Under the pieces are notes generated by a model. That model worked only from the letters and a program-made list of their open reading frames with translations. It did not search any database and was not told the origin of the DNA. 64,000 nucleotides of DNA from JADLHS01 sp049840435. Its GTDB lineage: Bacteria; Verrucomicrobiota; Verrucomicrobiia; Limisphaerales; JADLHS01. Position 1 is the first letter of the stretch, and every line of letters starts with the position of its first letter. This document shows positions 8,338-16,701 of this stretch, piece after piece. Position numbers and translations under genes: made by a program. The stretch lies in the NCBI GenBank assembly GCA_049840435.1, contig JASGKY010000025.1, forward strand, positions 124,001 through 188,000, read 5' to 3'.

Positions 8338-11300
8338 CTAAGGCTGCTTGGGCAAGCTGTCGGGCGCAGGAGTCGACTCAATCAGCGCGGCGGCCTCGTT
8401 GAGTTGAATCTGCGAGAAGAGCCAAGCCACCCACGCACCCCCAATTTTCTCTGGATCGCGACCGGGCTTTAGCGCCTCCGCCAAACTTTTCCCTTTGACC
8501 AGGAGCGCACGCGCTTCGTCCCATTGCCCCAGTTGCCAATACGCCATCGCTAGGACCGCACTGGCATGAGATTGAGAATAGACTTCAGGATGATTCAGTG
8601 CTTTTTGAGCCCAGTTGGTCGCCTCAACAAAATTTCCCAGTCGATATTCCGCCAATGCTTTGGCAACTTGGAAATAAGGCATCGCAGCATCACCGTTCGG
8701 CGGTAGCACTGATTTATCTGCCAAACGCGCCGCGGACGCCCAATCCACTCCCGGCTCAGGGCGCAACAAACAATCCTTCGACATCCGCTCTGCGATGTAC
8801 GGGTTCGTCGTGTTTGTGAAAGTTGTAAGAATTCGCGCGCACAACTGGGTGTAGGCGGACCGGCGTTCCGTCACCGCCAACAATCCCGCCAAGGTATGGT
8901 AGCGATAGTGTTCTGCGGGCTGATGTTCCAAAGCCATGGTTGCGCTTGAGACGGCTTCCAACCATCGGCCTTGGCGCCCTAGGAGGTCCGTTTGTAAAAC
9001 CAGCAGATTGGCGCTTTCAGGCAGGCGCACCACTTCCGGAGTCAGCGTTGCCGCCAGCTCTCGCTCGGCTTCGCTGAGTTTATTTTGGGCCACCAAGACG
9101 CGAAGGAAGTCTTCCACTTCGGGAAGCAATTGCGGCAAATCGCGATCGCCTCGTTTGCGTCGCAGATCAAGCGCCGCGCGATACGCGACCTCGGCTTCAG
9201 CAAACTCGCCATCCTTTTCCAAAAGCCAGCCGAGCACGCGAAGCGTCTCAAGCGCATCGTTATGATCCGGTCCGAGGATTTTTTGCTGGATAGAAAGCGC
9301 GGTTTTAAGCACGGCGCGCGCCTCAGTTTTGCTGCCCTGCCGCTGCAACAACTGCGCCAAGAGGACCAAAGACTTCGCCACCTCGGGATGCTCATCACCG
9401 AGCAATTTGCGTTGCAAAACCAAGGCTTCGGTATCCGTGGCCACCGCTTCCTGCAATTTGCCCGCGCCGGTTACGATCCAAGCCAGATCAGCCAAGGCGG
9501 CCGCCACCAAGGGATGTTCATTACCGAGCAGCTTGCGGCGAATGGCGAGCATCTCCCGCGCGACCGTCTCCGCTTCGGCGCGTTGACCTTCGTCGCCCAA
9601 AACAATGCATAGATTGTGCAGCGTCTCAGCTGCTTCCAGGCTTTCCACGCCAAACACCTTCTGTCGAATAGCGAGCGCCTGTCGCGCCAAGTCTTCAGAT
9701 TCCTTCAAGCGATGTTGACGCCGGGACACTCCAGCAAGGCTGTTGAGTGAAGCAGCAACGCCAGCATTCGTAACACCGCTGATCCGGCGGCGAATGTCGA
9801 GCGCCACCAAGTGCACTTGTTCCGACTCATTCAGCTTGCGTTGTTTCCACAGGGCTTCACCTAAATTGCTCAGTGCGGTCGCGGCATCCAGACTCTCCGA
9901 ACCGGAATGCAGCTGGTAAATTTTCAGCGCGGCCCGATGCATTTCCTCAGCGCGATCATAATTCCCTATCTCTGCGTAAACGCGCCCAATCACCGAGCGC
10001 AGTTCGGCTTCCACTGCAGGCTGGTTGGTCAGTTCCAGCCCAACACAAACAGCAGTGCGCTCCAATACTTCCCGCAACATCGTAGCATCCCGACCTAAAG
10101 CGACCGAAGGCCCAACTCCTTGCAGCATGTCTTCCAGAAACCGCGTGACCTGCTGACTCTTGGCGGCTGCGGTTTCCGCCTTCAATTTGTCGGACTCTGC
10201 TTGTTGCCGGGCTGAGTCCGCTTCACGTCGTGTCTGCCGCTCCTTGGCAAGCGCCGCTGAAACCACGATCAAGCCAACCACTAAGAGTAAAGCAATCACA
10301 CTAACGCCACCAAAGAATGCTTTATTCCGGAGCACCAGCTTCTGGATTTTGTAAAACTGGCCCGGCGGTCTGGCGGTGATGGTTTCGTTGGCGAGGAAAC
10401 GTTTGACGTCGAGGGCCAGGCCGTTGGCGGTTTCGTAGCGCCGGGTGCGATCCTTCTCCAAGGCCTTAATCACGATCCAGTCCAGATCCCCGCGCACCGC
10501 CCGGATCAACTTCGGCGCCTCCACCTGCCGCCGCTGCGCCACCGTCGTCAAATCCGCCACCCCCATCGTGCCCAACCGCGTCGACGGCCGCATCGGCTCT
10601 TGGTTTAAGATCACCCGCCGCACTTCATCCAGTCCCGCCTGCCACAACTTGCCGGTATCAAACGGGGTCGTCCCCGTCAGCAATTCATAGAGCAACACGC
10701 CCAAACTGTAGATGTCCGTGCGCGTGTCTACATCCACGTTGGTCATCGCTGCCTGTTCCGGACTCATGTACGCCGGCGTCCCGATCAACAACTCGAAGGC
10801 CGTAAACACCGTCTTGTCCGTCAACCGCTGGCCCGTCGTCGCCTTGGCGATCCCAAAATCAATCACCTGCGGCACCGGCGCGCCATCCACTCCAGTGGTC
10901 ACCAAAATATTCGAAGGCTTAAGGTCGCGATGGATGATCCCCTTCTGATGCGCGTGTTGAACCGCATGACACACTTGCACGAACAACTCCAGCCGATTGG
11001 GCGTAGACAACGCCTGTTGATCACAATAATCCGTGATCTTCGTGCCTCGGACCAATTCCATCACGAAATAGGGCCGCCCCGCCTCCGTCGCCCCGGCATC
11101 CAGCACCTTCGCGATGTTGGGATGATCCATCAACGCCAGGGCCTGCCGCTCCGCTTCAAACCGAGCGATCACGTTCTTGGTGTCCATCCCCGGCTTGATC
11201 ACCTTGAGCGCCACCATGCGCCGCACCGGTTGCTCTTGTTCCGCCATGAACACCACCCCCCAGCCCCCTTCACCAATCTGTTGCAACAGCTTGTAGCGCC

Positions 11301-11541
11301 CGATTCGCTCGCCTGCTTGAACGCCCTGCACCGCCGGCAGTTCGCTACGACTGGGCGCATCCGCCGGCGCCGCTTGCAGAAATTCTCCCGCTTCCTCATG
11401 CGCCCGCAGCAACGCCTCCACCTGCGCCCGCAGCGCCACATCCGCACCACACGCCCGCGCCAGATACGCCCCCCGCTCCGCCGCCGATAAACTCAGCGCA
11501 GCACTAAACAGCCCCACTGCCCGCTCGCCTGACTCATTCAT
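8338..11541 (-). CDS. Membrane Ser/Thr protein kinase with C-terminal TPR sensor (cassette copy 1)
   Basis: 1067 aa. Residues 1-60 are a short helical region seen before the kinase domain in this family. A Hanks-type kinase domain spans about 83-345: glycine loop IGEGGWGVV, Lys113, catalytic HRDLKPSN (Asp206) and DFGIA (Asp228). One transmembrane segment lies near 405-430 (VSVIALLLVVGLIVVSAAL). It is followed by a short coiled coil rich in Glu/Ala/Lys and then about 600 residues of tetratricopeptide repeats, probably extracytoplasmic. The start is 17 nt after the stop of an ECF sigma gene, so the pair is probably one transcript. Such kinases are thought to control their partner sigma factor, but the ligand and target are unknown. 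Confidence 0.9.
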   Translation of the reverse strand: MNESGERAVGLFSAALSLSAAERGAYLARACGADVALRAQVEALLRAHEEAGEFLQAAPADAPSRSELPAVQGVQAGERIGRYKLLQQIGEGGWGVVFMAEQEQPVRRMVALKVIKPGMDTKNVIARFEAERQALALMDHPNIAKVLDAGATEAGRPYFVMELVRGTKITDYCDQQALSTPNRLELFVQVCHAVQHAHQKGIIHRDLKPSNILVTTGVDGAPVPQVIDFGIAKATTGQRLTDKTVFTAFELLIGTPAYMSPEQAAMTNVDVDTRTDIYSLGVLLYELLTGTTPFDTGKLWQAGLDEVRRVILNQEPMRPSTRLGTMGVADLTTVAQRRQVEAPKLIRAVRGDLDWIVIKALEKDRTRRYETANGLALDVKRFLANETITARPPGQFYKIQKLVLRNKAFFGGVSVIALLLVVGLIVVSAALAKERQTRREADSARQQAESDKLKAETAAAKSQQVTRFLEDMLQGVGPSVALGRDATMLREVLERTAVCVGLELTNQPAVEAELRSVIGRVYAEIGNYDRAEEMHRAALKIYQLHSGSESLDAATALSNLGEALWKQRKLNESEQVHLVALDIRRRISGVTNAGVAASLNSLAGVSRRQHRLKESEDLARQALAIRQKVFGVESLEAAETLHNLCIVLGDEGQRAEAETVAREMLAIRRKLLGNEHPLVAAALADLAWIVTGAGKLQEAVATDTEALVLQRKLLGDEHPEVAKSLVLLAQLLQRQGSKTEARAVLKTALSIQQKILGPDHNDALETLRVLGWLLEKDGEFAEAEVAYRAALDLRRKRGDRDLPQLLPEVEDFLRVLVAQNKLSEAERELAATLTPEVVRLPESANLLVLQTDLLGRQGRWLEAVSSATMALEHQPAEHYRYHTLAGLLAVTERRSAYTQLCARILTTFTNTTNPYIAERMSKDCLLRPEPGVDWASAARLADKSVLPPNGDAAMPYFQVAKALAEYRLGNFVEATNWAQKALNHPEVYSQSHASAVLAMAYWQLGQWDEARALLVKGKSLAEALKPGRDPEKIGGAWVAWLFSQIQLNEAAALIESTPAPDSLPKQP
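10364..10592. repeat. Near-identical repeat, copy A (kinase 1)
   Basis: These 229 bases match 14001-14229 in the neighbouring kinase gene with one mismatch found by eye (10518 C versus 14155 A). Flanking parts of the two genes differ much more. The segment encodes the C-terminal lobe of the kinase domain. The sharp borders suggest recent gene conversion or selection for identical sequence. Confidence 0.8.
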
Positions 11542-11558
11542 AATGTCACGGCAAAAAA

Positions 11559-12158
11559 TTATCGACGGCGGATTTCATCGAAGAGCCATGCGCGTGCAAA
11601 CGCCCAGTAATTTTTGACTGAGGAAATCGACAGATCGAGCAATTGCGCGGTCTCCTCATTGGTCATACCGCCGAAGTAGCGCAGTTTGACCACTTGTGCC
11701 TGCACGGGATATTTTTGGCTGAGCTTTTCGAGCGCTTCGTCGACCGCGAGTAACTGTTCATCTTCCGCCGGCGCGACCAGACCACTTTCATCCAACTCGA
11801 CTCGTTCATGCTTACCACCGTGACGATGCGTCTGCCGCCGCCGCGCTCGATCAATCAAAATCCGCCGCATGGCTTCCGCTGCAGCAGCAAAAAAGTGCGC
11901 GCGATTCTCAAATATCCGACCTTCCGCACTAACCAACCGCAACCAAGCCTCGTGCACTAGTGCGGTGGGTTGCAGCGTTTGCCCCGGGGCTTCCTGCGAC
12001 ATCTTGTGCGCAGCGAGCCTGCGGAGTTCGTCATAAACGAGCGTCAGCAATTGCCCGGCGGCTTTCGCATCGCCGGCTTCGATTGCATGCAATATGACCG
12101 TGGCACTGCCGGCGCTTTCGACTGGCGTGGACGGGTTGATGGAGTCGCGATCAGGCAT
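11559..12158 (-). CDS. ECF-type RNA polymerase sigma factor (cassette copy 1)
   Basis: 199 aa from the ATG at 12158 (MPDRDSINPS). Starts at 12224 and 12254 are also open but overlap or approach the previous gene's end, and none has a strong Shine-Dalgarno. Region 2 is visible as LLTLVYDELRRLAA through HEAWLRLV and NRAHFFAAAAEAMRRILID. Region 4 is LEKLSQKYPVQAQVVKLRYFGGMTNEE followed by the helix-turn-helix LDLSISSVKNYW. This is the ECF subgroup common in Planctomycetes, Acidobacteria and Verrucomicrobia that sits beside Ser/Thr kinases instead of anti-sigma factors. It directs core polymerase to a small regulon, unknown here. Confidence 0.9.
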   Translation of the reverse strand: MPDRDSINPSTPVESAGSATVILHAIEAGDAKAAGQLLTLVYDELRRLAAHKMSQEAPGQTLQPTALVHEAWLRLVSAEGRIFENRAHFFAAAAEAMRRILIDRARRRQTHRHGGKHERVELDESGLVAPAEDEQLLAVDEALEKLSQKYPVQAQVVKLRYFGGMTNEETAQLLDLSISSVKNYWAFARAWLFDEIRRR

Positions 12159-12234
12159 TTGATGGTCGCCAAGCGGTGCGGCTCGGTGCGGGACGGTTGT
12201 GGCAAACGCAGAAGCGACTTTCATAGCAATACAT

Positions 12235-13785
12235 TCATGGCTGATTGACGTCAACGTTCGCCGGATCGGCTGCCTCTAACACCGCCGCAGCTTCCTGAAC
12301 CCAACGATGCGAAATGATCCAATCTCGCCAATCCCCGTTTAACTCACGGCTTTCCAATTTTGGCAAATCACTGGTCGCCACCGCAGTCGCCTTGCTTAAC
12401 GCAGCACGTGCCGCTTCATGCTGTCCCAGTCTGTGCTGAGCCATGGCGAGCACCGCATTGCCTTCAACGACGACGTATGGAAAGGAGCTCTCCAAGGCTC
12501 GTTCCGCCCAATCGACCGCGCTCGCGAACCGCCCTTGACGATACTCGGCCATCGCCTTGCAAACCCTGAAGAATGGCAACGCCGCATTGCGTTTTCCCTC
12601 GGCCACAGCTAGTGAGGCCCACCGGTCGATTGGGGTAAGATCGAATTTGGGCAACGGCAGAATTAAACAATCCTTCGCCATGCGATCGGCCACTTCAATT
12701 TCAGCAGTGGTGCGGAACTGGGCCACAATCCTTTGACAAAGTTCCTGGTAACCTGCGACATCGTTCTGCCCGACTAACACTGGCGCCAGGGTGTGATAAG
12801 CTTCGTGATCTCCGGGCCGGGCGCGTAAGGCCACCCAGGCATCTCCTGCGGCCTCCCGCCAGAGGCCACGTTGGGCGAGCACGGAAGCACGCATGTTCAA
12901 TTGATCAATGGCCTCCGGATAGCGGGTGAAATCTGTTTGGCGCAATCGCAACAAGAGCGGTTCAACCTGTTCTCCCTTGTTTTGCCGGGCTAAATCGTAA
13001 ATCAGGTTTGCCATCGTGATACTCACGTTGAGATGCCATTCATCGAAATGAGTCCGCATGATTTGCAAGCCTTCCCGGTGAACAGCCTCTGCTTCGGCGA
13101 ATTTACCTTCCTTTTGCAGCACCAAACCCAGGTTGCCTGAAGCCATCGCGACCATGGGACTCTGCGCACCATACAATTTGCGATTGAGGTCCAAGAGTTC
13201 CTGATGGAGCGCCTCACTTTCCGAATACTTGCCCTGTTGCCGGAGGTTGTTGGCGAGATTACCGATGGATTGAGCGACGTCCCCGTGTTCGCTCCCGAAC
13301 AGACTGCGCTGCGCCGCGAGGGCCTTCCGGTGCAACGCCTCGGCCTCCGCCAACTTGCCTTGCGCGCTGAGATGAAAGGCTAACGAATTCTGCGCCGCGG
13401 CTACTCTCGCGCTGCCCACACCAAACCGCTTTTCACAAATTGCAATCGCTTCCCGGTCCAATTCCGCCGAGGCTTCCGGTTCGGCCAACACCCCAGATAG
13501 ATTCAAAAGGGCATTCGCGACTTCAGGGCTATCGGCGCCTTTCAATTGGCGCTGTTTCTCCAACGCGAGGCGATACATTGGTTCAGCTTTCCGGTCTAAC
13601 GCAAGCTGCGCCCAAATCCCACCAATCGTGTTCCAAAGCTCTACCTGCACGGCGGGTTGGTTCGTCAGGTCCCGCCCGATTCGTACTGCAGTCAATTCAA
13701 GGATTTCGCGCAACATCGTGGTGTCGCGCCCCCGCGCCGCAGAAGGGCCAACGCCCCGCAACATTTCTTCGAGGAACATCGTCAC
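12235..13785 (-). CDS. TPR sensor half of frameshifted Ser/Thr kinase (cassette copy 2)
   Basis: The frame is open from about 13875 to 12235 and encodes the coiled-coil linker and all TPR repeats homologous to residues 430 onward of kinase copy 1 (FLEEMLRGVGPSAARGRDTTMLREIL versus FLEDMLQGVGPSVALGRDATMLREVL). The apparent GTG start at 13785 is an artefact of the broken frame. Removing one G from the GGG at 13879-13881 joins it to the kinase half and restores LKSLST-EQQARRDAELARR, giving about 979 residues. Both halves keep good coding sequence, so the break is recent or a base-calling error. Confidence 0.8.
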   Translation of the reverse strand: MTMFLEEMLRGVGPSAARGRDTTMLREILELTAVRIGRDLTNQPAVQVELWNTIGGIWAQLALDRKAEPMYRLALEKQRQLKGADSPEVANALLNLSGVLAEPEASAELDREAIAICEKRFGVGSARVAAAQNSLAFHLSAQGKLAEAEALHRKALAAQRSLFGSEHGDVAQSIGNLANNLRQQGKYSESEALHQELLDLNRKLYGAQSPMVAMASGNLGLVLQKEGKFAEAEAVHREGLQIMRTHFDEWHLNVSITMANLIYDLARQNKGEQVEPLLLRLRQTDFTRYPEAIDQLNMRASVLAQRGLWREAAGDAWVALRARPGDHEAYHTLAPVLVGQNDVAGYQELCQRIVAQFRTTAEIEVADRMAKDCLILPLPKFDLTPIDRWASLAVAEGKRNAALPFFRVCKAMAEYRQGRFASAVDWAERALESSFPYVVVEGNAVLAMAQHRLGQHEAARAALSKATAVATSDLPKLESRELNGDWRDWIISHRWVQEAAAVLEAADPANVDVNQP

Positions 13786-13822
13786 TTGCCGGCTCTTGGC
13801 CGCTTCGGCCTCGGCACTTTGT

Positions 13823-15175
13823 TTATCCGCCTCTGCCTGCCGGCGCGCTAGCTCGGCATCTCGACGAGCCTGCTGCTCGGGTACTCAAAGATTTCAGAAT
13901 CAAACCAAGCGACACCAATACGAGCATGCCGATGATCATCGCCGCGCCGAACAAAATCTTGTTCCGCGCCGCAAGTTTGCAGAGCCGACACCAAAAACTA
14001 GGCGGTCTGGCGGTGATGGTTTCGTTGGCGAGGAAACGTTTGACGTCGAGGGCCAGGCCGTTGGCGGTTTCGTAGCGCCGGGTGCGATCCTTCTCCAAGG
14101 CCTTAATCACGATCCAGTCCAGATCCCCGCGCACCGCCCGGATCAACTTCGGCGACTCCACCTGCCGCCGCTGCGCCACCGTCGTCAAATCCGCCACCCC
14201 CATCGTGCCCAACCGCGTCGACGGCCGCACGGGTTCTTGCGACGTGATCGCCTGGCGCACCGCGTCCAAGCCCGTCTTCAACAACTCGGTGGTATCGAAC
14301 GGCGTCGTTCCCGTCAGTAACTCATACAAGAGCACGCCTAAGCTGTAGATGTCTGTGCGGGTATCCACGTCCACATTGGTCATCGCCGCCTGCTCCGGGC
14401 TCATGTAAGCGGGCGTGCCGATCAACATCTCGAACGCGGTGAATACCGTTTTCTCCGTGAGCCGCTGACCACTCGTCGCCTTGGCGATGCCGAAATCAAT
14501 CACCTTGGGCAACGGCGCGCCATCTTCACCGGTCGTCACCAGAATGTTCGACGGCTTGAGATCGCGGTGGATGATGCCCTTTTGGTGCGCGTGCTGAACC
14601 GCATGACAGACTTGGATGAAAAGCCCAAGCCGGTCAGCGGTGGAAAGAGAGTTTTGATCGCAGTAGTCCGTGATCTTGATGCCACGCACCAACTCCATCA
14701 CAAAGTAGGGCCGGCCGGTTTCCGTCGCCCCCGCGTCCAGCACCTTGGCGATATTCGGATGCTCCATCAACGCCAGCGCCTGCCGTTCCGCTTCGAATCG
14801 CGCGATGACGTTCTTGGTGTCCATGCCCGGTTTAACCACCTTGAGCGCCACCATACGCCGCACCGGCTGCTCCTGCTCCGCCATGAAAACCACCCCCCAA
14901 CCGCCCTCGCCGATCTGCTGCAACAATTTGTAGCGCCCCACGCGGTCGCCGGGTTTTTCGCCAACCTTGCTCAAAGTGCCAAGCCCTGGCGACTCCGCCG
15001 CTGCCTGTTTCAAAAAATCCCCGGCCTCGTCATGCGCCCGCAACAACTCTTCCACCTGCGCCCGCAAAGTTTGATTCCCGCCGCAAACACGTTCCAAAAA
15101 AGCCGCCCGCTCCGCCACCGGCAACGCCAGCGCCTCCGAAAAAAAATCCACCGCATTCGGAGTAAAATCACTCAT
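13823..15175 (-). CDS. Kinase half of frameshifted Ser/Thr kinase (cassette copy 2)
   Basis: 450 aa containing the complete Hanks-type kinase domain: IGEGGWGVV, Lys112, HRDLKPSN with Asp205, and DFGIA with Asp227. It also has the following membrane segment near 405-425. The last 22 residues (from TRAAGSS onward) are out-of-frame readthrough after the indel at 13879-13881. As it stands, the protein would be a membrane-anchored kinase without its TPR sensor. It is very similar to copy 1 in the kinase domain, so the two cassettes are a tandem duplication. Confidence 0.85.
   Translation of the reverse strand: MSDFTPNAVDFFSEALALPVAERAAFLERVCGGNQTLRAQVEELLRAHDEAGDFLKQAAAESPGLGTLSKVGEKPGDRVGRYKLLQQIGEGGWGVVFMAEQEQPVRRMVALKVVKPGMDTKNVIARFEAERQALALMEHPNIAKVLDAGATETGRPYFVMELVRGIKITDYCDQNSLSTADRLGLFIQVCHAVQHAHQKGIIHRDLKPSNILVTTGEDGAPLPKVIDFGIAKATSGQRLTEKTVFTAFEMLIGTPAYMSPEQAAMTNVDVDTRTDIYSLGVLLYELLTGTTPFDTTELLKTGLDAVRQAITSQEPVRPSTRLGTMGVADLTTVAQRRQVESPKLIRAVRGDLDWIVIKALEKDRTRRYETANGLALDVKRFLANETITARPPSFWCRLCKLAARNKILFGAAMIIGMLVLVSLGLILKSLSTRAAGSSRCRASAPAGRGG
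14001..14229. repeat. Near-identical repeat, copy B (kinase 2)
   Basis: Partner of 10364-10592, a direct repeat about 3.6 kb away with one mismatch in 229 bases. It could serve as a recombination site: unequal crossing-over here would delete or duplicate one sigma-kinase unit. Confidence 0.8.
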
Positions 15176-15323
15176 GGCAATGCGGTTTTGGAATCATTCC
15201 TTCGGCAAATCGAATTTGGAACTCACTAGACATGCAAAACACAAGCGGCTCAATCCGCATCCAATCATTAAAGCGAAATTTCCGGTCGAAAAGGACAAGC
15301 TGAACCACTCAATCAAGCAGCCT

Positions 15324-15662
15324 TCAACGTTTCTTCATTTCACTGAACGGCCACACCCGGGCAAATACCCAGTAATTGTTCACGGTTGAGACGGACAGAT
15401 CGAGCAACTGCGCCGTCTCCTCATTGGCTATGCCTGCGAAATAGCGCAACTTCACCACCGGCGACTGCATAGGATATTCTTTGGCCAATTTCTTCAGGGC
15501 CTCATCAATCGCTATCAACTGCTCATCCGTATCCGGTGTAATAATCTGGTTCTCGACTAACTCCACCCGTTCGTAACCGCCACCGTGCCGCAATTCATCG
15601 TAGTCAAATGCCAGCAATTGACCGGCAACCTAGGCAACACTCGCATCACTCGCATCATCCAT
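15324..15662 (-). pseudogene. ECF sigma factor remnant (internal deletion plus stop)
   Basis: Reading on the minus strand from the ATG at 15662 gives MDDASDASVA, a TAG at 15632-15630, then VAGQLLAFDYDELR joined directly to HGGGYERVELVEN. In the intact neighbour about 65 residues lie between YDELR and HGG, namely the rest of region 2. So polymerase-binding and -10-recognition parts are missing, while region 4 (VVKLRYFAGIANEETAQLLDLSVSTVNNYW) is preserved. It sits 148 nt upstream of kinase copy 2, in the place of the sigma gene of that cassette. An isolated region-4 protein could start at the TTG at 15617, but a pseudogene is more likely. Confidence 0.8.
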
Positions 15663-15706
15663 GGTTGCCGCTTCACGAGCGGACGGCAATTTCTTCTGCC
15701 GTTGGC

Positions 15707-15740
15707 CAATTGTCCATACGCATCGGCGTGTTGTCCATTC
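15707..15740 (+). promoter_or_regulatory. Candidate AraC-type operator: paired TGTCCAT half-sites upstream of PEP-CTERM gene
   Basis: TGTCCAT occurs at 15711-15717 and again at 15732-15738, exactly 21 bp apart in the same orientation, inside the context CAATTGTCCAT...TGTCCATTCC. Direct repeats two helical turns apart are how AraC/XylS dimers bind DNA. The same arrangement recurs at 17647-17680, with the only AraC gene of the window lying between them. It is 138 bp before the PEP-CTERM start codon. Confidence 0.6.
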
Positions 15741-15875
15741 CCCGTTGCACAATGGCGTGAGAAGGTTCAAACATCGCCAGTGAAAACTTTCGGACCGCGC
15801 GCCTATTGTTGTTTGGCAACGACCGTCTCGAAGCAAAGCCAGCGATTAATCAAAGCACAACCAACCCGACACACC

Positions 15876-16571
15876 ATGAAGAAAACCACCTTGATCGCCT
15901 GCGCCGCCTTGCTCAGCTTCACCACCGCGCCACTCGCGCATGCCCAAATGAGCGGCAACAACATGCTGTTCAATCCGACTGGCAACCTATCCATTGGCAC
16001 GCAAAACCCACACGTCGGCGTGGTTGGCGGCGTATTTCTCAGCACTTACAGCACTTGGCCGGCGGTGAACTGGCTCGGTTACTACGATAAGGATGGCGAT
16101 GGCTTACAAAACAGCCACGAAGTTGCACTGTGGATTCAAGGCGGCGCGGGTGGTTCATCGGCAACGCCAGTGGTCAGCGTCACCATTCCGGCGGGAACAG
16201 TGGCGCCACTGGTGAATGGGTATCGTTGGGTGCAACTGCCGTCCGAAGTGGGCCTGTGGTACGGCAGTTGGTATGTCCTCGCCGCAACGACTGATGGAGT
16301 GGATACATGGGGCGACCTGATTGACGCCGATGCGGGACAACTCACGTGGGACTCCAATTACGTTGGCAGCAACGAAGCTTGGACGCGGGCCGGCCGTTAT
16401 GATTGGTCGTGGAGCTGGCCCAATCCGCCCTCAGGTCAATCCGGCGATAATGCCATCTATCCTGCCGCCAACATGGGCTACAACATCGTCGTGCCCGAAC
16501 CGACCGGCTTGAGTTTGCTGGCTTTGGGAGCGGTGGTGATCTGGCGTCGTGCCCGCAATTGTAAAGCATGA
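15876..16571 (+). CDS. PEP-CTERM sorting domain protein
   Basis: 231 aa from the ATG at 15876. The signal peptide is MKKTTLIACAALLSFTTAPLAHA. The C-terminus is VPEPTGLSLLALGAVVIWRRARN: the PEP motif, a hydrophobic stretch and an arginine cluster, the tripartite signal recognised by exosortase. The middle is Gly/Trp-rich with YYDKDGDGLQNSHEVALWIQGG, a DxDxDG calcium-type loop; no known catalytic domain is seen. It is likely exported and processed by an exosortase encoded elsewhere. A strong terminator follows. The upstream operator-like repeat suggests control by the adjacent AraC protein. Confidence 0.85.
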   Translation: MKKTTLIACAALLSFTTAPLAHAQMSGNNMLFNPTGNLSIGTQNPHVGVVGGVFLSTYSTWPAVNWLGYYDKDGDGLQNSHEVALWIQGGAGGSSATPVVSVTIPAGTVAPLVNGYRWVQLPSEVGLWYGSWYVLAATTDGVDTWGDLIDADAGQLTWDSNYVGSNEAWTRAGRYDWSWSWPNPPSGQSGDNAIYPAANMGYNIVVPEPTGLSLLALGAVVIWRRARNCKA

Positions 16572-16591
16572 GAAATTCGAGCCCAGCATCC

Positions 16592-16618
16592 GCCGCCACA
16601 TTGCGTGGCGGCTTTTTT
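16592..16618 (+). terminator. Intrinsic terminator after PEP-CTERM gene
   Basis: GCCGCCAC (16592-16599) pairs perfectly with GTGGCGGC (16605-16612) around a 5-nt loop and is followed by six T (16613-16618). It starts 20 nt after the stop codon. It separates the PEP-CTERM gene from the AraC gene. Confidence 0.92.
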
Positions 16619-16701
16619 GTCATCGGACACAAGCTCCCCCATCGTTGTGGACGAAATGTTGGCGCAACTTCAAATCTTGAGTAGGCTGCAATGCATCATC
16701 C

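Noticed and set aside
13861..13900. Programmed +1 frameshift in kinase copy 2
   Set aside because: No slippery sequence, rare codon or stop at the shift point and no stimulating structure; a one-base indel explains it better.
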